Positions 8,941-18,435 of a stretch of 64,000 nt of DNA are shown here, piece by piece. The stretch is from contig JABDGS010000005.1 in NCBI GenBank assembly GCA_013285915.1, positions 1-64,000 on the forward strand. Reading direction: 5' to 3'. The first letter of the stretch is position 1. Every line of letters begins with the position of its first letter. This DNA is from Bacteroidota bacterium (lineage in GTDB: Bacteria > Bacteroidota > Bacteroidia > Chitinophagales > Chitinophagaceae). The translations under genes and the position numbers were made by a program. The notes below the pieces were generated by a model. It worked only from the letters and a program-made list of their open reading frames with translations. It did not search any database and had not been told where the DNA came from.

Positions 8941-10395
8941 ATGAAAAAACTAACGGCTTGCTTATTAACGATTATTTTTTGCGGTATGATGGTTACGCGT
9001 ATTCAGTCGCAAAACAGGTACCAGGCAACATGGCAATCATTAGAGACCTACCAAACGCCTGAATGGTTCAGGGATGCAAAATTTGGCATTTTTATACACT
9101 GGGGTGTGTATTCTGTGCCAGCTTTTAGCAGCGAATGGTACCCGCGCCAAATGTATTTACAGGGCAGCGATGAATTTAAACACCATGTTGCTACTTACGG
9201 TGCGCAAAACCAATTTGGATATAAGGACTTTATACCAATGTTTAAAGCAGAGAAATTTGACCCGGACCAATGGGCTGATTTGTTTGAAAAGTCAGGAGCA
9301 AAGTATGTTGTACCAGTGGCCGAGCACCACGATGGGTTTGCTATGTATAAAACAGCCTTAAGTAAATGGAATGCGGCTGAAATGGGGCCCAAGAGGGACA
9401 TAATTGGGGAACTGTCTGCGGCGATAAAAAAACATAATATGGTATTTGGCTTATCATCGCACCGTATTGAGCATTGGTGGTTTATGAATGGGGGGCGAAA
9501 ATTTGACAGTGATGTAAACGACCCAAAGTATGCTGATTTTTACGGCCCGGCAAGGGAAGAGAATGAAACACCATCGCCGGAATATATGAACGACTGGTTA
9601 CTTCGTTGTACAGAACTGGTTAATAAATACCAACCTCAATTGTTTTGGTTTGACTGGTGGATCGAGCAGCCCGCAATGGATCCATACCGAAAATCTTTCG
9701 CAGCATATTATTATAATAAAGGGCTGGAATGGAACAAAGGCGTAGTTATAAATTATAAAAATATCAGCTTTCCTGAAAAGGCCGCAGTGCTTGATATTGA
9801 GCGCGGCAAGCTGAAAGGTATTAGAGACCTGGCCTGGCAAACTGATGATGCGGTAGGATTTAAAAGCTGGGGATATATTCCGGATGATGAATATAAATCT
9901 CCAAAATATCTTGTAACAAATCTTGTTGATATTGTAAGCAAGAATGGTAACTTATTGCTGAATATAGGCCCAAAAAGCGATGGTACCATTGCCGAAGAAC
10001 AGCAGAAACTTTTATTATCAATTGGCAGGTGGTTAAAAGTAAATGGCGAAGCAATTTATGGAACACGGCCATGGAAGATGTACGGTGAAGGCCCTACAGA
10101 AGTTGCAGCAGGCAGTTTTGTTGACAAGCAGCTAAAACCATTTACACCGCAGGATGTAAGGTTTACCACCAAAGGCGATACGCTTTATGCCATTCTGCTT
10201 GATATACCAACCAGTGCTGTTACTGTTAAGAGTTTGGCCTCATCAGCCAATAATGGAGCGGTGGCTAAAGTTGAGATGGTAGGCAGTGCTGAAGCAGTAC
10301 AATGGAAGCAAACCAATGATGGCCTGGTTATACAGGCAGCTAAACAATACCCATCGGAATATGCGGTAGCGTACAGGGTATGGATGAAAAAATAA
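8941..10395 (+). CDS. Alpha-L-fucosidase, GH29
   Basis: A 484-residue secreted glycoside hydrolase that removes alpha-linked L-fucose from glycans. A signal peptide covers residues 1-23 (ending RIQSQ). GH29 hallmarks are WFRDAKFGIFIHWGVYSVP (42-60), EHHDGFAMY (128-136) and LFWFDWW (234-240), whose Asp238 is the nucleophile position. LLNIGPKSDGTI further on is also typical. The C-terminal 100 residues look like a beta-sandwich. A zinc dehydrogenase and a UxaB-like reductase follow on the same strand, suggesting a local catabolic cluster for sugars released outside the cytoplasm. The family call is secure. Confidence 0.97.
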   Translation: MKKLTACLLTIIFCGMMVTRIQSQNRYQATWQSLETYQTPEWFRDAKFGIFIHWGVYSVPAFSSEWYPRQMYLQGSDEFKHHVATYGAQNQFGYKDFIPMFKAEKFDPDQWADLFEKSGAKYVVPVAEHHDGFAMYKTALSKWNAAEMGPKRDIIGELSAAIKKHNMVFGLSSHRIEHWWFMNGGRKFDSDVNDPKYADFYGPAREENETPSPEYMNDWLLRCTELVNKYQPQLFWFDWWIEQPAMDPYRKSFAAYYYNKGLEWNKGVVINYKNISFPEKAAVLDIERGKLKGIRDLAWQTDDAVGFKSWGYIPDDEYKSPKYLVTNLVDIVSKNGNLLLNIGPKSDGTIAEEQQKLLLSIGRWLKVNGEAIYGTRPWKMYGEGPTEVAAGSFVDKQLKPFTPQDVRFTTKGDTLYAILLDIPTSAVTVKSLASSANNGAVAKVEMVGSAEAVQWKQTNDGLVIQAAKQYPSEYAVAYRVWMKK

Positions 10396-10425
10396 AAGGC
10401 ATATATAAATACTCAATAATCAATC

Positions 10426-10495
10426 CCGCCCCGGCGGGACAACACCCAATATTCAGGTAAGACCAAAGAGCTTTAATGCAGCGTGAATATTGGGT
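10426..10495. promoter_or_regulatory. Two inverted repeats before the zinc dehydrogenase
   Basis: CCCGCC-CC-GGCGGG (10426-10439) is a perfect 6-bp palindrome. Just after it, ACCCAATATTCA (10444-10455) and TGAATATTGGGT (10484-10495) form a perfect 12-bp inverted repeat with a 28-base loop. The second ends 16 bases before the dehydrogenase start. It could be an operator, an RNA hairpin at the leader, or a small repeat element. Confidence 0.4.
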
Positions 10496-10511
10496 ACTTT
10501 TAAAGAATAGA

Positions 10512-11528
10512 ATGAACCAATTAATTTGCATACAACCCGGGCAATTTGAATATAAAGATGTTGAGATGCCCGTTGTTAAAACCGGCAATGTTTTATTAAA
10601 AATAAAACGTGTTGGTATTTGCGGCACCGACCTGCACGCGTATGAAGGAACGCAGCCCTATTTTAATTACCCGCGTATTTTGGGGCATGAACTTGCCGCG
10701 GAAGTTGCCGATGCGAATGGCTGCGAAGGATTTTTAACAGGGGAGGCCGTAACCGTGCTTCCTTATTTTAGCTGCGGCACCTGTATTGCCTGCAGAAACG
10801 GCAAGCCTAATTGCTGTGTTAATATCCAGGTTTGCGGGGTGCATACTGATGGTGGTATGGCCGAATATTTTTCTGTTCCTGCGCACTATGTTATTCATGG
10901 CAATGGCTTAAGTTATGACGAGCTTGCATTAGTTGAGCCCCTGGCGATTGGTGCACATGGTATACGCAGGGCTAATGTGCAGACAGGGGAATTTGTACTG
11001 GTTATTGGTGCAGGCCCAATAGGGCTGGGGCTGATGGAATTTGCCCGCATTGCCGGGGCACGGGTAATTGCAGCCGATGTAAATGCCAACAGGCTTGCTT
11101 TTTGCGAGCAGCACCTGCATGTGCAATACACCATTGATGCATCGGTAGAGGAGATATACAGGGAATTGAAGGAAATAACAAACGCCGATATGCCAACAGT
11201 TGTTATTGACGCTACTGGCAACAGGGGTGCTATGATAACTGCATTTAGTTATTTGGCGCATGGCGGCAGGTATGTGTTGGTGGGTTTGCAAAAGCAAGAA
11301 TTGAGTTTTAGCCATCCGGAGTTTCATAAGCGCGAGGCTACGCTTATGAGCAGCCGTAATGCCACCAAAGCTGATTTTGCTTTTGTTATGCAATGCATGA
11401 AAGAAGGTTTGATAAAACCATCGACTTATATTACCCACCGCACAAAATTCAGCCAGGTAAAAGATGAATTTGAGGGGTGGCTAAACCCAGCAAACGGCGT
11501 TATTAAAGCAATGGTAGAAGTGGGGTGA
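10512..11528 (+). CDS. Zinc-binding medium-chain alcohol dehydrogenase
   Basis: A cytoplasmic MDR-family dehydrogenase of about 338 residues. The Met at 10512 is preferred because the family begins there (MNQLICIQPGQFEYKDV); an upstream in-frame Met at 10476 adds 12 residues that overlap the inverted repeat. The catalytic zinc site is GICGTD (Cys37) with GHE (His59, Glu60). The structural zinc Cys are at 88, 91, 94 and 102. The NAD-binding GAGPIGLGLMEFA follows. It resembles sorbitol, threonine or L-galactose/fucose-type dehydrogenases. Given its neighbours (fucosidase upstream, UxaB-like downstream), it likely oxidises a sugar or sugar acid. The exact substrate is inference. Confidence 0.88.
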   Translation: MNQLICIQPGQFEYKDVEMPVVKTGNVLLKIKRVGICGTDLHAYEGTQPYFNYPRILGHELAAEVADANGCEGFLTGEAVTVLPYFSCGTCIACRNGKPNCCVNIQVCGVHTDGGMAEYFSVPAHYVIHGNGLSYDELALVEPLAIGAHGIRRANVQTGEFVLVIGAGPIGLGLMEFARIAGARVIAADVNANRLAFCEQHLHVQYTIDASVEEIYRELKEITNADMPTVVIDATGNRGAMITAFSYLAHGGRYVLVGLQKQELSFSHPEFHKREATLMSSRNATKADFAFVMQCMKEGLIKPSTYITHRTKFSQVKDEFEGWLNPANGVIKAMVEVG

Positions 11529-11585
11529 TACCCGTAAATAACGTTGCATTCATTTCTTATTATCTTCGCCTTATATTTATTCGCC

Positions 11586-13088
11586 ATGCAATTATCCAAA
11601 CAAAATCCTCTTCTTCACAATTATATTCCCAACAGCGAAGCCATTTTTCAATTACCTGAAAAAGTATTGCAGTTTGGTACAGGTGTGTTATTGCGCGGCT
11701 TGTGCGATTATTTTATTGACAAAGCCAATAAGCAAAATGTTTTTAATGGAAGAATTGTTGTAGTTAAGTCAACCGATGGTGATGCAGATGCGTTTGAACA
11801 GCAGGACGGCTTGTACACGCACCTGGTTAGGGGTATTGAACATGGAAAAACTATTGATGAAACAATTGTAAATGCTTCGATAAGCAGGGTGCTGTCTGCC
11901 AGGCAACAATGGACTGATATTTTGCAATGTGCGGCCAACCCTCAAATGCAGATAATTATATCAAACACAACTGAGGTAGGTATAACGTTTATAGAGGATG
12001 ATGTAAAAGCAACACCACCAAAATCGTTCCCTGGTAAACTGCTTGCTTTTTTGTTTGAGAGATATAAGGCCTTTACGGGCAGTGAAGATAGCGGCATGGT
12101 TATTATACCCACTGAGCTTATTGTAAACAATGCTGATAAACTTAAGGAAATTGTAATTGCGCTGGCACGGTTTAATAATTTAAGTGAAGACTTTATTGAA
12201 TGGATAGAATGCCATAATTATTTCTGCAATTCGCTGGTTGACAGGATAGTGCCAGGTAAGCCTGCTGCTGGAGAAAAACAGGCTGTTGAAACCAAATGTG
12301 GATTTACTGACGAGTTGTTGCTGATGAGCGAAGTATATTGCCTGTGGGCGATTGAGAGCGCCAAGGAAAAAGTGCTCAACACCCTTTCATTTAGTACGGG
12401 TGATAAAGGAGTGGTGCTTGCACATGATATAACAAAGTTTCGCGAGCTGAAACTGCGCCTGCTAAACGGTCCCCATACATTGTCTTGCTCAATAGGGGTG
12501 TTGTGCGGGTTTGACACAGTAAAACAGGCGATGCAGGATGAAATATTTTACAAATACATTCATGATCTGATGATGAATGAAATTGCCCCTGCTGTTACTG
12601 ACGATGTGAATATTTTTTTGGCTGAAGCAAAACTGTATGCACACGAAGTGCTCGACCGTTTTCGTAATCCTTTCCTGGAACATAAATGGCTAAGTATAAC
12701 ACTGCAGTATTCATCAAAAATGCTGATGCGTAATGTGCCGAATATATTAAACCATTATTCAAAGCACAACTCACCACCAAAACTCATGGCTTTGGGTTTT
12801 GCGGCATACATACGTTTTATGCACAGCGAGGTGAATGAATTAGGGCAGTATGTTGTCCATGCCTGTGGAAAACCGTATATAATAAACGATGACAAGGCCG
12901 CACTGATACACAGGCATTATGAGCGTAAAGAAACACTGGCGCTGGTATATGAAGTACTGGCTGACGAAATGCTGTGGGGCAGAGATTTAACAAAGCTGTT
13001 TGGATTTGCTGATATGGTTGCAGCACACCTGTTTGGCATAATAGATGCCGGTGATAATATAAAAGCCTATTTAGCCACCCAGGTGTAA
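11586..13088 (+). CDS. uxaB: Tagaturonate reductase (altronate oxidoreductase)
   Basis: A long-chain mannitol-dehydrogenase-type protein of about 500 residues, the usual UxaB length. It begins MQLSKQNPLLHNYIPNSEAIFQ, so the start at 11586 is preferred over 11544, whose extra residues are hydrophobic and unrelated to the family. Recognisable parts are VLQFGTGVLLRGLCDYFIDKAN (NAD-binding), ISNTTEVGITF, and the catalytic stretch LNGPHTLSCSIGVLCGFDTV. UxaB interconverts tagaturonate and altronate in galacturonate catabolism. No uxaA or uxaC is in the window. It follows the dehydrogenase by about 60 bases and is likely in the same transcript. Confidence 0.9.
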   Translation: MQLSKQNPLLHNYIPNSEAIFQLPEKVLQFGTGVLLRGLCDYFIDKANKQNVFNGRIVVVKSTDGDADAFEQQDGLYTHLVRGIEHGKTIDETIVNASISRVLSARQQWTDILQCAANPQMQIIISNTTEVGITFIEDDVKATPPKSFPGKLLAFLFERYKAFTGSEDSGMVIIPTELIVNNADKLKEIVIALARFNNLSEDFIEWIECHNYFCNSLVDRIVPGKPAAGEKQAVETKCGFTDELLLMSEVYCLWAIESAKEKVLNTLSFSTGDKGVVLAHDITKFRELKLRLLNGPHTLSCSIGVLCGFDTVKQAMQDEIFYKYIHDLMMNEIAPAVTDDVNIFLAEAKLYAHEVLDRFRNPFLEHKWLSITLQYSSKMLMRNVPNILNHYSKHNSPPKLMALGFAAYIRFMHSEVNELGQYVVHACGKPYIINDDKAALIHRHYERKETLALVYEVLADEMLWGRDLTKLFGFADMVAAHLFGIIDAGDNIKAYLATQV

Positions 13089-13097
13089 AAGCAGCAA

Positions 13098-13634
13098 ATG
13101 GTAACCATGAAAGCACATGCCAAAATAAAACTTATAAAGGGCGATATTACCAAACAACAGGTTGATGCGGTTGTTAATGCCGCTAACTCATCGCTGATGG
13201 GCGGCGGTGGGGTAGATGGAGCCATACATAGGGCAGGAGGTCCTGCTATTTTAGAAGAATGCAGAAAAATTGTTGCAAGGCAAGGTGGTTGCGCAACGGG
13301 CGAGGCAGTAATAACAACCGGTGGCAGGCTACCGGCAAAATATGTTATTCATACCGTGGGGCCGGTTTGGAATGGGGGTAAATATAACGAGGAACAAAAA
13401 CTTTCTGATTGTTACAACAACTCATTGAAAATTGCAGTAAACAATAGCATACCCACCATTGCATTTCCAAATATAAGTACCGGTATTTACCGCTTTCCAA
13501 AAGAGAAAGCTTCGGGTATTGCTGTTGAACAGGTTACCCTTTTTCTTGACGCAAACAACGGTATCGAAGAAGTAGTGTTTGTTTGTTTTGATGAAGAGAA
13601 TTATGAGCTGTACGCTGATTTGCTAAGCAGGTAA
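13098..13634 (+). CDS. Macrodomain protein (ADP-ribose-binding/deacetylase type)
   Basis: A 178-residue single-macrodomain protein of the MacroD/YmdB type. Hallmarks are [26 protein letters not shown] in the N-terminal third (ADP-ribose-binding loop), [24 protein letters not shown], and [20 protein letters not shown]. Members remove acetyl from O-acetyl-ADP-ribose or ADP-ribose from proteins. It starts 9 bases after the uxaB stop. The second Met at 13107 is an alternative start. The family call is secure. Confidence 0.95.
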   Translation: MVTMKAHAKIKLIKGDITKQQVDAVVNAANSSLMGGGGVDGAIHRAGGPAILEECRKIVARQGGCATGEAVITTGGRLPAKYVIHTVGPVWNGGKYNEEQKLSDCYNNSLKIAVNNSIPTIAFPNISTGIYRFPKEKASGIAVEQVTLFLDANNGIEEVVFVCFDEENYELYADLLSR

Positions 13635-13749
13635 GTTTTGCATATAAAGCCGCTCTTTTACCGTCTTTCCTTCGCTTGTAAAATTTATACATTATAAACT
13701 ATTTGCGACTTTGCGTATTTGCGCGAAATAATTTTGCATTTTTGCAGCA

Positions 13750-14913
13750 ATGAACATTGCATTTGACGCTAAACGGGCATTTACAAACGGAACAGGGCTG
13801 GGCCATTACAGCCGCACGCTTATAACGTCGCTTGCAGAATATTTCCCTACGCACGAATATTTTTTATGCACCCCAAAACAAACAGGCAGGTTTAATGTGC
13901 AGGCCATGCAAAATGTGCATGTAATTACGCCGCACAGCTTTCCGTCAACATTGTTTAAATCTGCCTGGCGCAGCAAATGGGTGGTGAATGATTTAAGGTA
14001 TTTGAATATTGACATGTACCACGGCCTTAGTCATGAAATACCCGTAGGTATTCAGCGATCTTCTATACGATCTGTAGTTACAATACATGATCTTATTTTT
14101 GAAAGATACCCGCAGCAATATAACCCCATTGACGTGCAGATATACAGGGAAAAATTCCGTTATGCATGCAACCATGCTGACAGGATCATTGCTATAAGCA
14201 AGCAAACTAAAGACGACATTATATATTTCTATAAAATACCTTCCCGTAAAATTGATATTTGTTATCAAAGCTGCAACCCTGCATTCAGTGAGGTTGTGCC
14301 GCCTGGGGAAAAACAAAGGATCAAAGAGTTATATGGATTGCCCGATAGATATTTTTTATATGTCGGCTCCGTAATAGAAAGAAAGAACTTGATCATTATT
14401 TGCAAGGCGCTGCAATTTCTAAAAACAAAGCTTAACATGTCGCTGGTTGTTATTGGCGAAGGTTCAACCTACATGCAAAAAGTGAAAGCATATATAAAGG
14501 AAAACGGGTTAGAGAAGATGGTATTTTTTCTATCAGAGGATGAAAAGATAAAGCAACTTCCATCATATCAGTCAGCGGTGGATTTTCCTGCTATTTATCA
14601 ACAGGCTGAATGCATGATATACCCTTCTGTTTTTGAGGGCTTTGGCATACCCGTGCTTGAAGCATTATGCAGCCGCATACCGGTAATAACAAGCAATGTA
14701 TCATGTTTGCCCGAGGCGGGTGGGCCTGGTGCGAGATATGTTGATCCGCAGGATGAACAACAAATGGCAGATGCAATGTTACAGGTTGCAACTGATGATA
14801 GTTTGCGAAGTGAGATGATTGAAAAAGGCTGGCAGCACGCACAGTTATTCACGCCGCAAAAATGTGCGCAAAGTGTAGTGGATGTTTATAAAAAAATAGC
14901 AGGGCATGGGTGA
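13750..14913 (+). CDS. Glycosyltransferase family 4 (GT-B)
   Basis: A 387-residue cytoplasmic glycosyltransferase. The N-terminus (FDAKRAFTNGTGLGHYSRTL) has the glycine-rich acceptor loop of GT4. The C-terminal domain has YFLYVGSVIERKNL and the nucleotide-sugar EX7E motif around YPSVFEGFGIPVLEAL, with TSNVSCLPEAGGPGARYVDP after it. The donor and acceptor are not evident. A TAATTTTG box (13729-13736) lies 13 bases upstream of the start and may be the -7 element. The gene overlaps the downstream TsaC gene by 8 bases. Confidence 0.92.
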   Translation: MNIAFDAKRAFTNGTGLGHYSRTLITSLAEYFPTHEYFLCTPKQTGRFNVQAMQNVHVITPHSFPSTLFKSAWRSKWVVNDLRYLNIDMYHGLSHEIPVGIQRSSIRSVVTIHDLIFERYPQQYNPIDVQIYREKFRYACNHADRIIAISKQTKDDIIYFYKIPSRKIDICYQSCNPAFSEVVPPGEKQRIKELYGLPDRYFLYVGSVIERKNLIIICKALQFLKTKLNMSLVVIGEGSTYMQKVKAYIKENGLEKMVFFLSEDEKIKQLPSYQSAVDFPAIYQQAECMIYPSVFEGFGIPVLEALCSRIPVITSNVSCLPEAGGPGARYVDPQDEQQMADAMLQVATDDSLRSEMIEKGWQHAQLFTPQKCAQSVVDVYKKIAGHG

Positions 14914-15475
14914 TTTTACAAACGATATTGAACAATGCCTGGCTGTTTTACAAAACGGCGGCATAATATTATACCCCACCGACACTATTTGGGGGATAGG
15001 GTGTGACGCTACCAACGTTGAAGCAGTAGAAAAAATAATTACGTTAAAACACCGGCCGGAAAGTAAAAGCTTTGTTGTGCTGGTATCATCGGAAAGAGAA
15101 GTGCTGCAATATGTAGCGGCGCCAGACCTGGCAGTATTTGATTACTTGCTGCAAACTACAAAACCAACTACTGTAATTTATGACAATGCCCTGGGCCTTG
15201 CAGATAATGTGCTTGCAGACGATGGATCGGTGGCTATGCGTATTTGCAACGACGAATTTTGCAGGCATTTAATAAAACGTTTCCGCAAACCCATTGTAAG
15301 CACGTCAGCAAATATAAGCGGTGCACCTTCTCCGGAAATATTTGCTGATATTGCCGGCGAAATTAAGGCTGGTACAGATTACGTGGTTAAGTGGAGGCAG
15401 GATGAAACAGACGCTGCGCGCCCATCATCAATTATTGCCTGGAAAAGGGGGGAAGTGGTGGTGCTTCGGCCGTAA
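14906..15475 (+). CDS. tsaC: L-threonylcarbamoyladenylate synthase (TsaC/Sua5/YrdC)
   Basis: A 189-residue enzyme that makes threonylcarbamoyl-AMP from threonine, bicarbonate and ATP, the first step in the t6A37 tRNA modification. The YrdC signature is clear: GGIILYPTDTIWGIGCDATN near residue 18, KHRPESKSFVVLVSS, and SVAMRICNDEFC followed by KPIVSTSANISGAPSP. It is the short form without the Sua5 C-terminal domain. It overlaps the glycosyltransferase by 8 bases and converges with the gene at 15496-17868. Confidence 0.95.
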   Translation: MGDFTNDIEQCLAVLQNGGIILYPTDTIWGIGCDATNVEAVEKIITLKHRPESKSFVVLVSSEREVLQYVAAPDLAVFDYLLQTTKPTTVIYDNALGLADNVLADDGSVAMRICNDEFCRHLIKRFRKPIVSTSANISGAPSPEIFADIAGEIKAGTDYVVKWRQDETDAARPSSIIAWKRGEVVVLRP

Positions 15476-15495
15476 TGCATAGTCCAAGTCGACAA

Positions 15496-17868
15496 CTAAT
15501 TGCTGCCTGCCGGCTTGTTTAAGTTAAGAAACCTGTTTAAATCTGCCGAATAGCCTATTTGTAAAAAGAAATTATTATTGCCGGGCTGTTTAACTTCGGT
15601 TATATACTCGGCAGTTGCTATTACCCTTCTTGTGCGGGCAGCGTCTACGTTAAATGTTAACGCTAATTTTGGATGCCACAGCCATGCACGGTTTTTGTCA
15701 ATCGCTACGTATTTGTTTTTGGCCGGCACATCAGGATTATATTCGGCCTGTGAAAGCTGTACTGATTGTTTTGTCGGTTTAATGCATAGCGCCTCAAAAT
15801 CAAAATCAATATTTATGTCGTGTGTCCTTAAAAACCGCAAAGTTGTGCCATAGCTGTATTGCAATGAGGTAAAGCCATATGCCAATGGCTTTTTATCAAT
15901 ACTTGTTGTAGTATTAGTATTACCGTTTGATTGGTCTGTGGTTACTGATGCGCTGTATATAGTGTCCTGGAAATTGGAGATCAACAACCCAGCCTTTGCA
16001 TAACCCAGCCATTGAATGGCGCCAAAATCCCAGTTAAATAATGTTAGCTTGGCATCAATTACAAAATTTTGGTACGAATATAAATTTGAGGTGTGCGCAT
16101 ACTTCGTGGTATCTTTCGTGCCATCTGTATTGGTTTTAATGTCGGACAAGAGGGGCAAGAATTTATTCTTGTTATCAATTTTAGAAGCCCTTGCACGCAC
16201 ATCAATTGAGTTAAGCCAATAAAACCGGCTACGCTGTTGAAATTTACTCCTAAAGGGTTGCCTTACTAAGAAAGTTCTAAATTTCAATTCGCTTTGTAAA
16301 AGGCCATTTGGCTTTCCTTCGCTTAAAAAGCCGGTTAAGTCCCCAAATAGGTCAAGCGTTACAATCGACATAAGCCCTTTTTCTTTTAATTGCTGTGCTA
16401 CACCTAACTGATTATTCGTTGTCCTGAAACGGTAAACGGTATCAATAGATGTCCATATTTTATTGCTCAACTGGTCAGGATGGTCAAAGAAAATAAGATC
16501 TGCAGGGTGGATTAAAAATTCCTCATGTGACCAGTAAGGATTGTTTTTATCTTGGCCTAAAATAAGATAATTATCTAATGCATAAAACTTGTAATACGAT
16601 TTTGAAAGTTCTTTCATCCTGTATCTTACATTATAATATTGATAGCGGTCGATCGCTGTGTTATTCACCCCGTTTTTTATCCAGAATGAAAAAGAATAAA
16701 TTTCTCCATCCGTAATTTGTATGTCAACGCTGTCAACAGCAATGGTCCCAATTTGTTTGTTCCCCTCCTTTATAAGTGATCTCTTGCCTATTTTATCCGT
16801 TAATAAATCAACAGTCGTTGCTGTATGAGCAGTGGAAATTTCGTCAGAAAACACATCTTTGCGTAAAAAGAATTTACCTTTTTTAGGATTAATATTGACG
16901 TCATCGGGCACAAACTTCCAGCGGCTTGGGTAAAATGGATAGTTTTTTAACAGCGCAACATCACCTGCATCATTGGTTTGAATAATAAATTCTTTCACAT
17001 TTTCAAAATCAATTATGGCATCTTTTGTGTCTTCATATAAGGGTATTGTGGTATTAACTTTTATATAGCCATGCCGGTCGCCACCGGTAAAGTCTATATA
17101 GGTGCCTTTTATTTTTTTTACCTGCAGGGCTATATCATTTAGGGTTGAAACATTTATATCATAAAAATCCCTGGAATCGTTTAAAACTGCCGACCCTTTT
17201 GCTGACAACAAAACATTATAAACCTGGTTGCCAATTTGTACTGCGTCTTCAGCAAACAAAGGACCAAAACTGTTTAAACCCGGCGTTGAGCTATTGCCGT
17301 TCATGGTAGCATTCTCAATAAGCGAGAACATAATTTGCCCGTCGCCGCGCTTACTTAAAGAATAATGAAAAATAAGCTGCGATGCCCGGTTGGGCGTATT
17401 TATCCTCAGTGCGCCGTCCTGCACAGACGCAGTTAAAAGTTGGTTTTTAATATCGAGTAACTTATTTTTTAAAAAGGTTTTTGTAGCAAGTGCATAGTTA
17501 GTATAGGCTGCAGCTGTGGGGGCTGCTGTTTGCAATACGCAGGCTGGTGTTGTGCCGGCGGTGCCACAATTAATATCTGTACTGGAATAATCATATTGGT
17601 AAAGGGTTGAGGTGATATTACCCACCAAAGTATCAATATTGGCGGTTGTATTAAGGTTTAGCCACAATATGTTTTGATAAGTGTGGCTGGCATCATAATC
17701 ATTTTTTGAAAGAGTGAGCTGTACAGAGTCAAGGCTCTTTACGATAAAAAATATCTGAACGGGGTTAAGGGCAGCAGCGTTATCAATTGTTACATTTTTA
17801 ATTACTATTTGGGCTTTCGCATAAAAGCAAACGAGGCACAATAAAAGCGTTTTTAAAAGGGCTTTCAT
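15496..17868 (-). CDS. Large secreted protein, possible outer-membrane beta-barrel at the C-terminus
   Basis: Not recognised. This 790-residue protein has a signal peptide at residues 1-19 (MKALLKTLLLCLVCFYAKAQ). The N-terminal third looks beta-rich and Asn/Thr-rich. From about residue 550 the sequence alternates aromatic and polar residues in strand-like runs such as RSRFYWLNSIDVRARAS, LFNWDFGAIQWLGYAKAGLL and LQIGYSADLNRF, which fits an outer-membrane barrel. The product does not end in the usual aromatic residue. It is transcribed alone, divergent from the next plus-strand genes. The function is unknown. Confidence 0.7.
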   Translation of the reverse strand: MKALLKTLLLCLVCFYAKAQIVIKNVTIDNAAALNPVQIFFIVKSLDSVQLTLSKNDYDASHTYQNILWLNLNTTANIDTLVGNITSTLYQYDYSSTDINCGTAGTTPACVLQTAAPTAAAYTNYALATKTFLKNKLLDIKNQLLTASVQDGALRINTPNRASQLIFHYSLSKRGDGQIMFSLIENATMNGNSSTPGLNSFGPLFAEDAVQIGNQVYNVLLSAKGSAVLNDSRDFYDINVSTLNDIALQVKKIKGTYIDFTGGDRHGYIKVNTTIPLYEDTKDAIIDFENVKEFIIQTNDAGDVALLKNYPFYPSRWKFVPDDVNINPKKGKFFLRKDVFSDEISTAHTATTVDLLTDKIGKRSLIKEGNKQIGTIAVDSVDIQITDGEIYSFSFWIKNGVNNTAIDRYQYYNVRYRMKELSKSYYKFYALDNYLILGQDKNNPYWSHEEFLIHPADLIFFDHPDQLSNKIWTSIDTVYRFRTTNNQLGVAQQLKEKGLMSIVTLDLFGDLTGFLSEGKPNGLLQSELKFRTFLVRQPFRSKFQQRSRFYWLNSIDVRARASKIDNKNKFLPLLSDIKTNTDGTKDTTKYAHTSNLYSYQNFVIDAKLTLFNWDFGAIQWLGYAKAGLLISNFQDTIYSASVTTDQSNGNTNTTTSIDKKPLAYGFTSLQYSYGTTLRFLRTHDINIDFDFEALCIKPTKQSVQLSQAEYNPDVPAKNKYVAIDKNRAWLWHPKLALTFNVDAARTRRVIATAEYITEVKQPGNNNFFLQIGYSADLNRFLNLNKPAGSN

Positions 17869-18170
17869 GTTTGTTGATTAAGGGGTGGCTAAATTTATTA
17901 CGATATTAATTAAAAATATTTAAGTTTCAAAGAGTTACATAAATTTTATTGCACGAAAAACGTGGTTACAAGGCAAAACAACTTATTGACATGCTTAACT
18001 TCCGCCCGAATATATTTTTATAGCAAAAAAATTAAGATTTAAGCCATTTTGGTCTTAACTAATTCATTTTAAATTAGTTGCTGGGCCATTTTTTTGCCGA
18101 TGCCGCCATGCCGCTATATTTTAATTTGTTTTGTTAAAAACAATGCTTAAATATGTGACACGAAAAACCT
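17869..18170. other. Divergent intergenic region with nested palindromes
   Basis: Between two divergent genes. AACTAATT (18057-18064) and AATTAGTT (18072-18079) form a perfect 8-bp inverted repeat with a 7-base loop. TTAAGA (18032-18037) and TCTTAA (18053-18058) form a second one overlapping it. They may be operators of a divergent promoter or an RNA hairpin. The rest is AT-rich and holds no supported gene. Confidence 0.4.
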
Positions 18171-18383
18171 ATGGCAAAAATAACCATCAATATACCACAG
18201 CATAAACTCCGCAGCTTTCTTAAGCTGGCCAGAAAATTTGGGGGCGGTAAAACCACTAAGGCCACCAGTAAAGCCACCCCGGTGCTGGCAAATGAATTAA
18301 ATATAAAAAACATCCGGAAACGTATTTCCCCATTCCTGTTATTTGATTGGGAATTTTTTAGCAATGAGCTGGAGTTTGAGTAA
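18171..18383 (+). CDS. Small basic hypothetical protein
   Basis: A 70-residue protein that begins MAKITINIPQHKLRSFLKLARKFGGGK, continues with a Thr/Lys/Ala-rich linker (KTTKATSKATP), and ends FDWEFFSNELEFE. The basic first half and acidic tail suggest a small nucleic-acid- or protein-binding protein, but no family was recognised. It lies 52 bases before the next lipoprotein start. Normal codon use favours a real gene; the lack of an obvious ribosome-binding site weakens that. Confidence 0.4.
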   Translation: MAKITINIPQHKLRSFLKLARKFGGGKTTKATSKATPVLANELNIKNIRKRISPFLLFDWEFFSNELEFE

Positions 18384-18435
18384 GGCTGCAAAATAATTAT
18401 TGGCATTAACAATAAATAGAATGTACTTTAATGCA

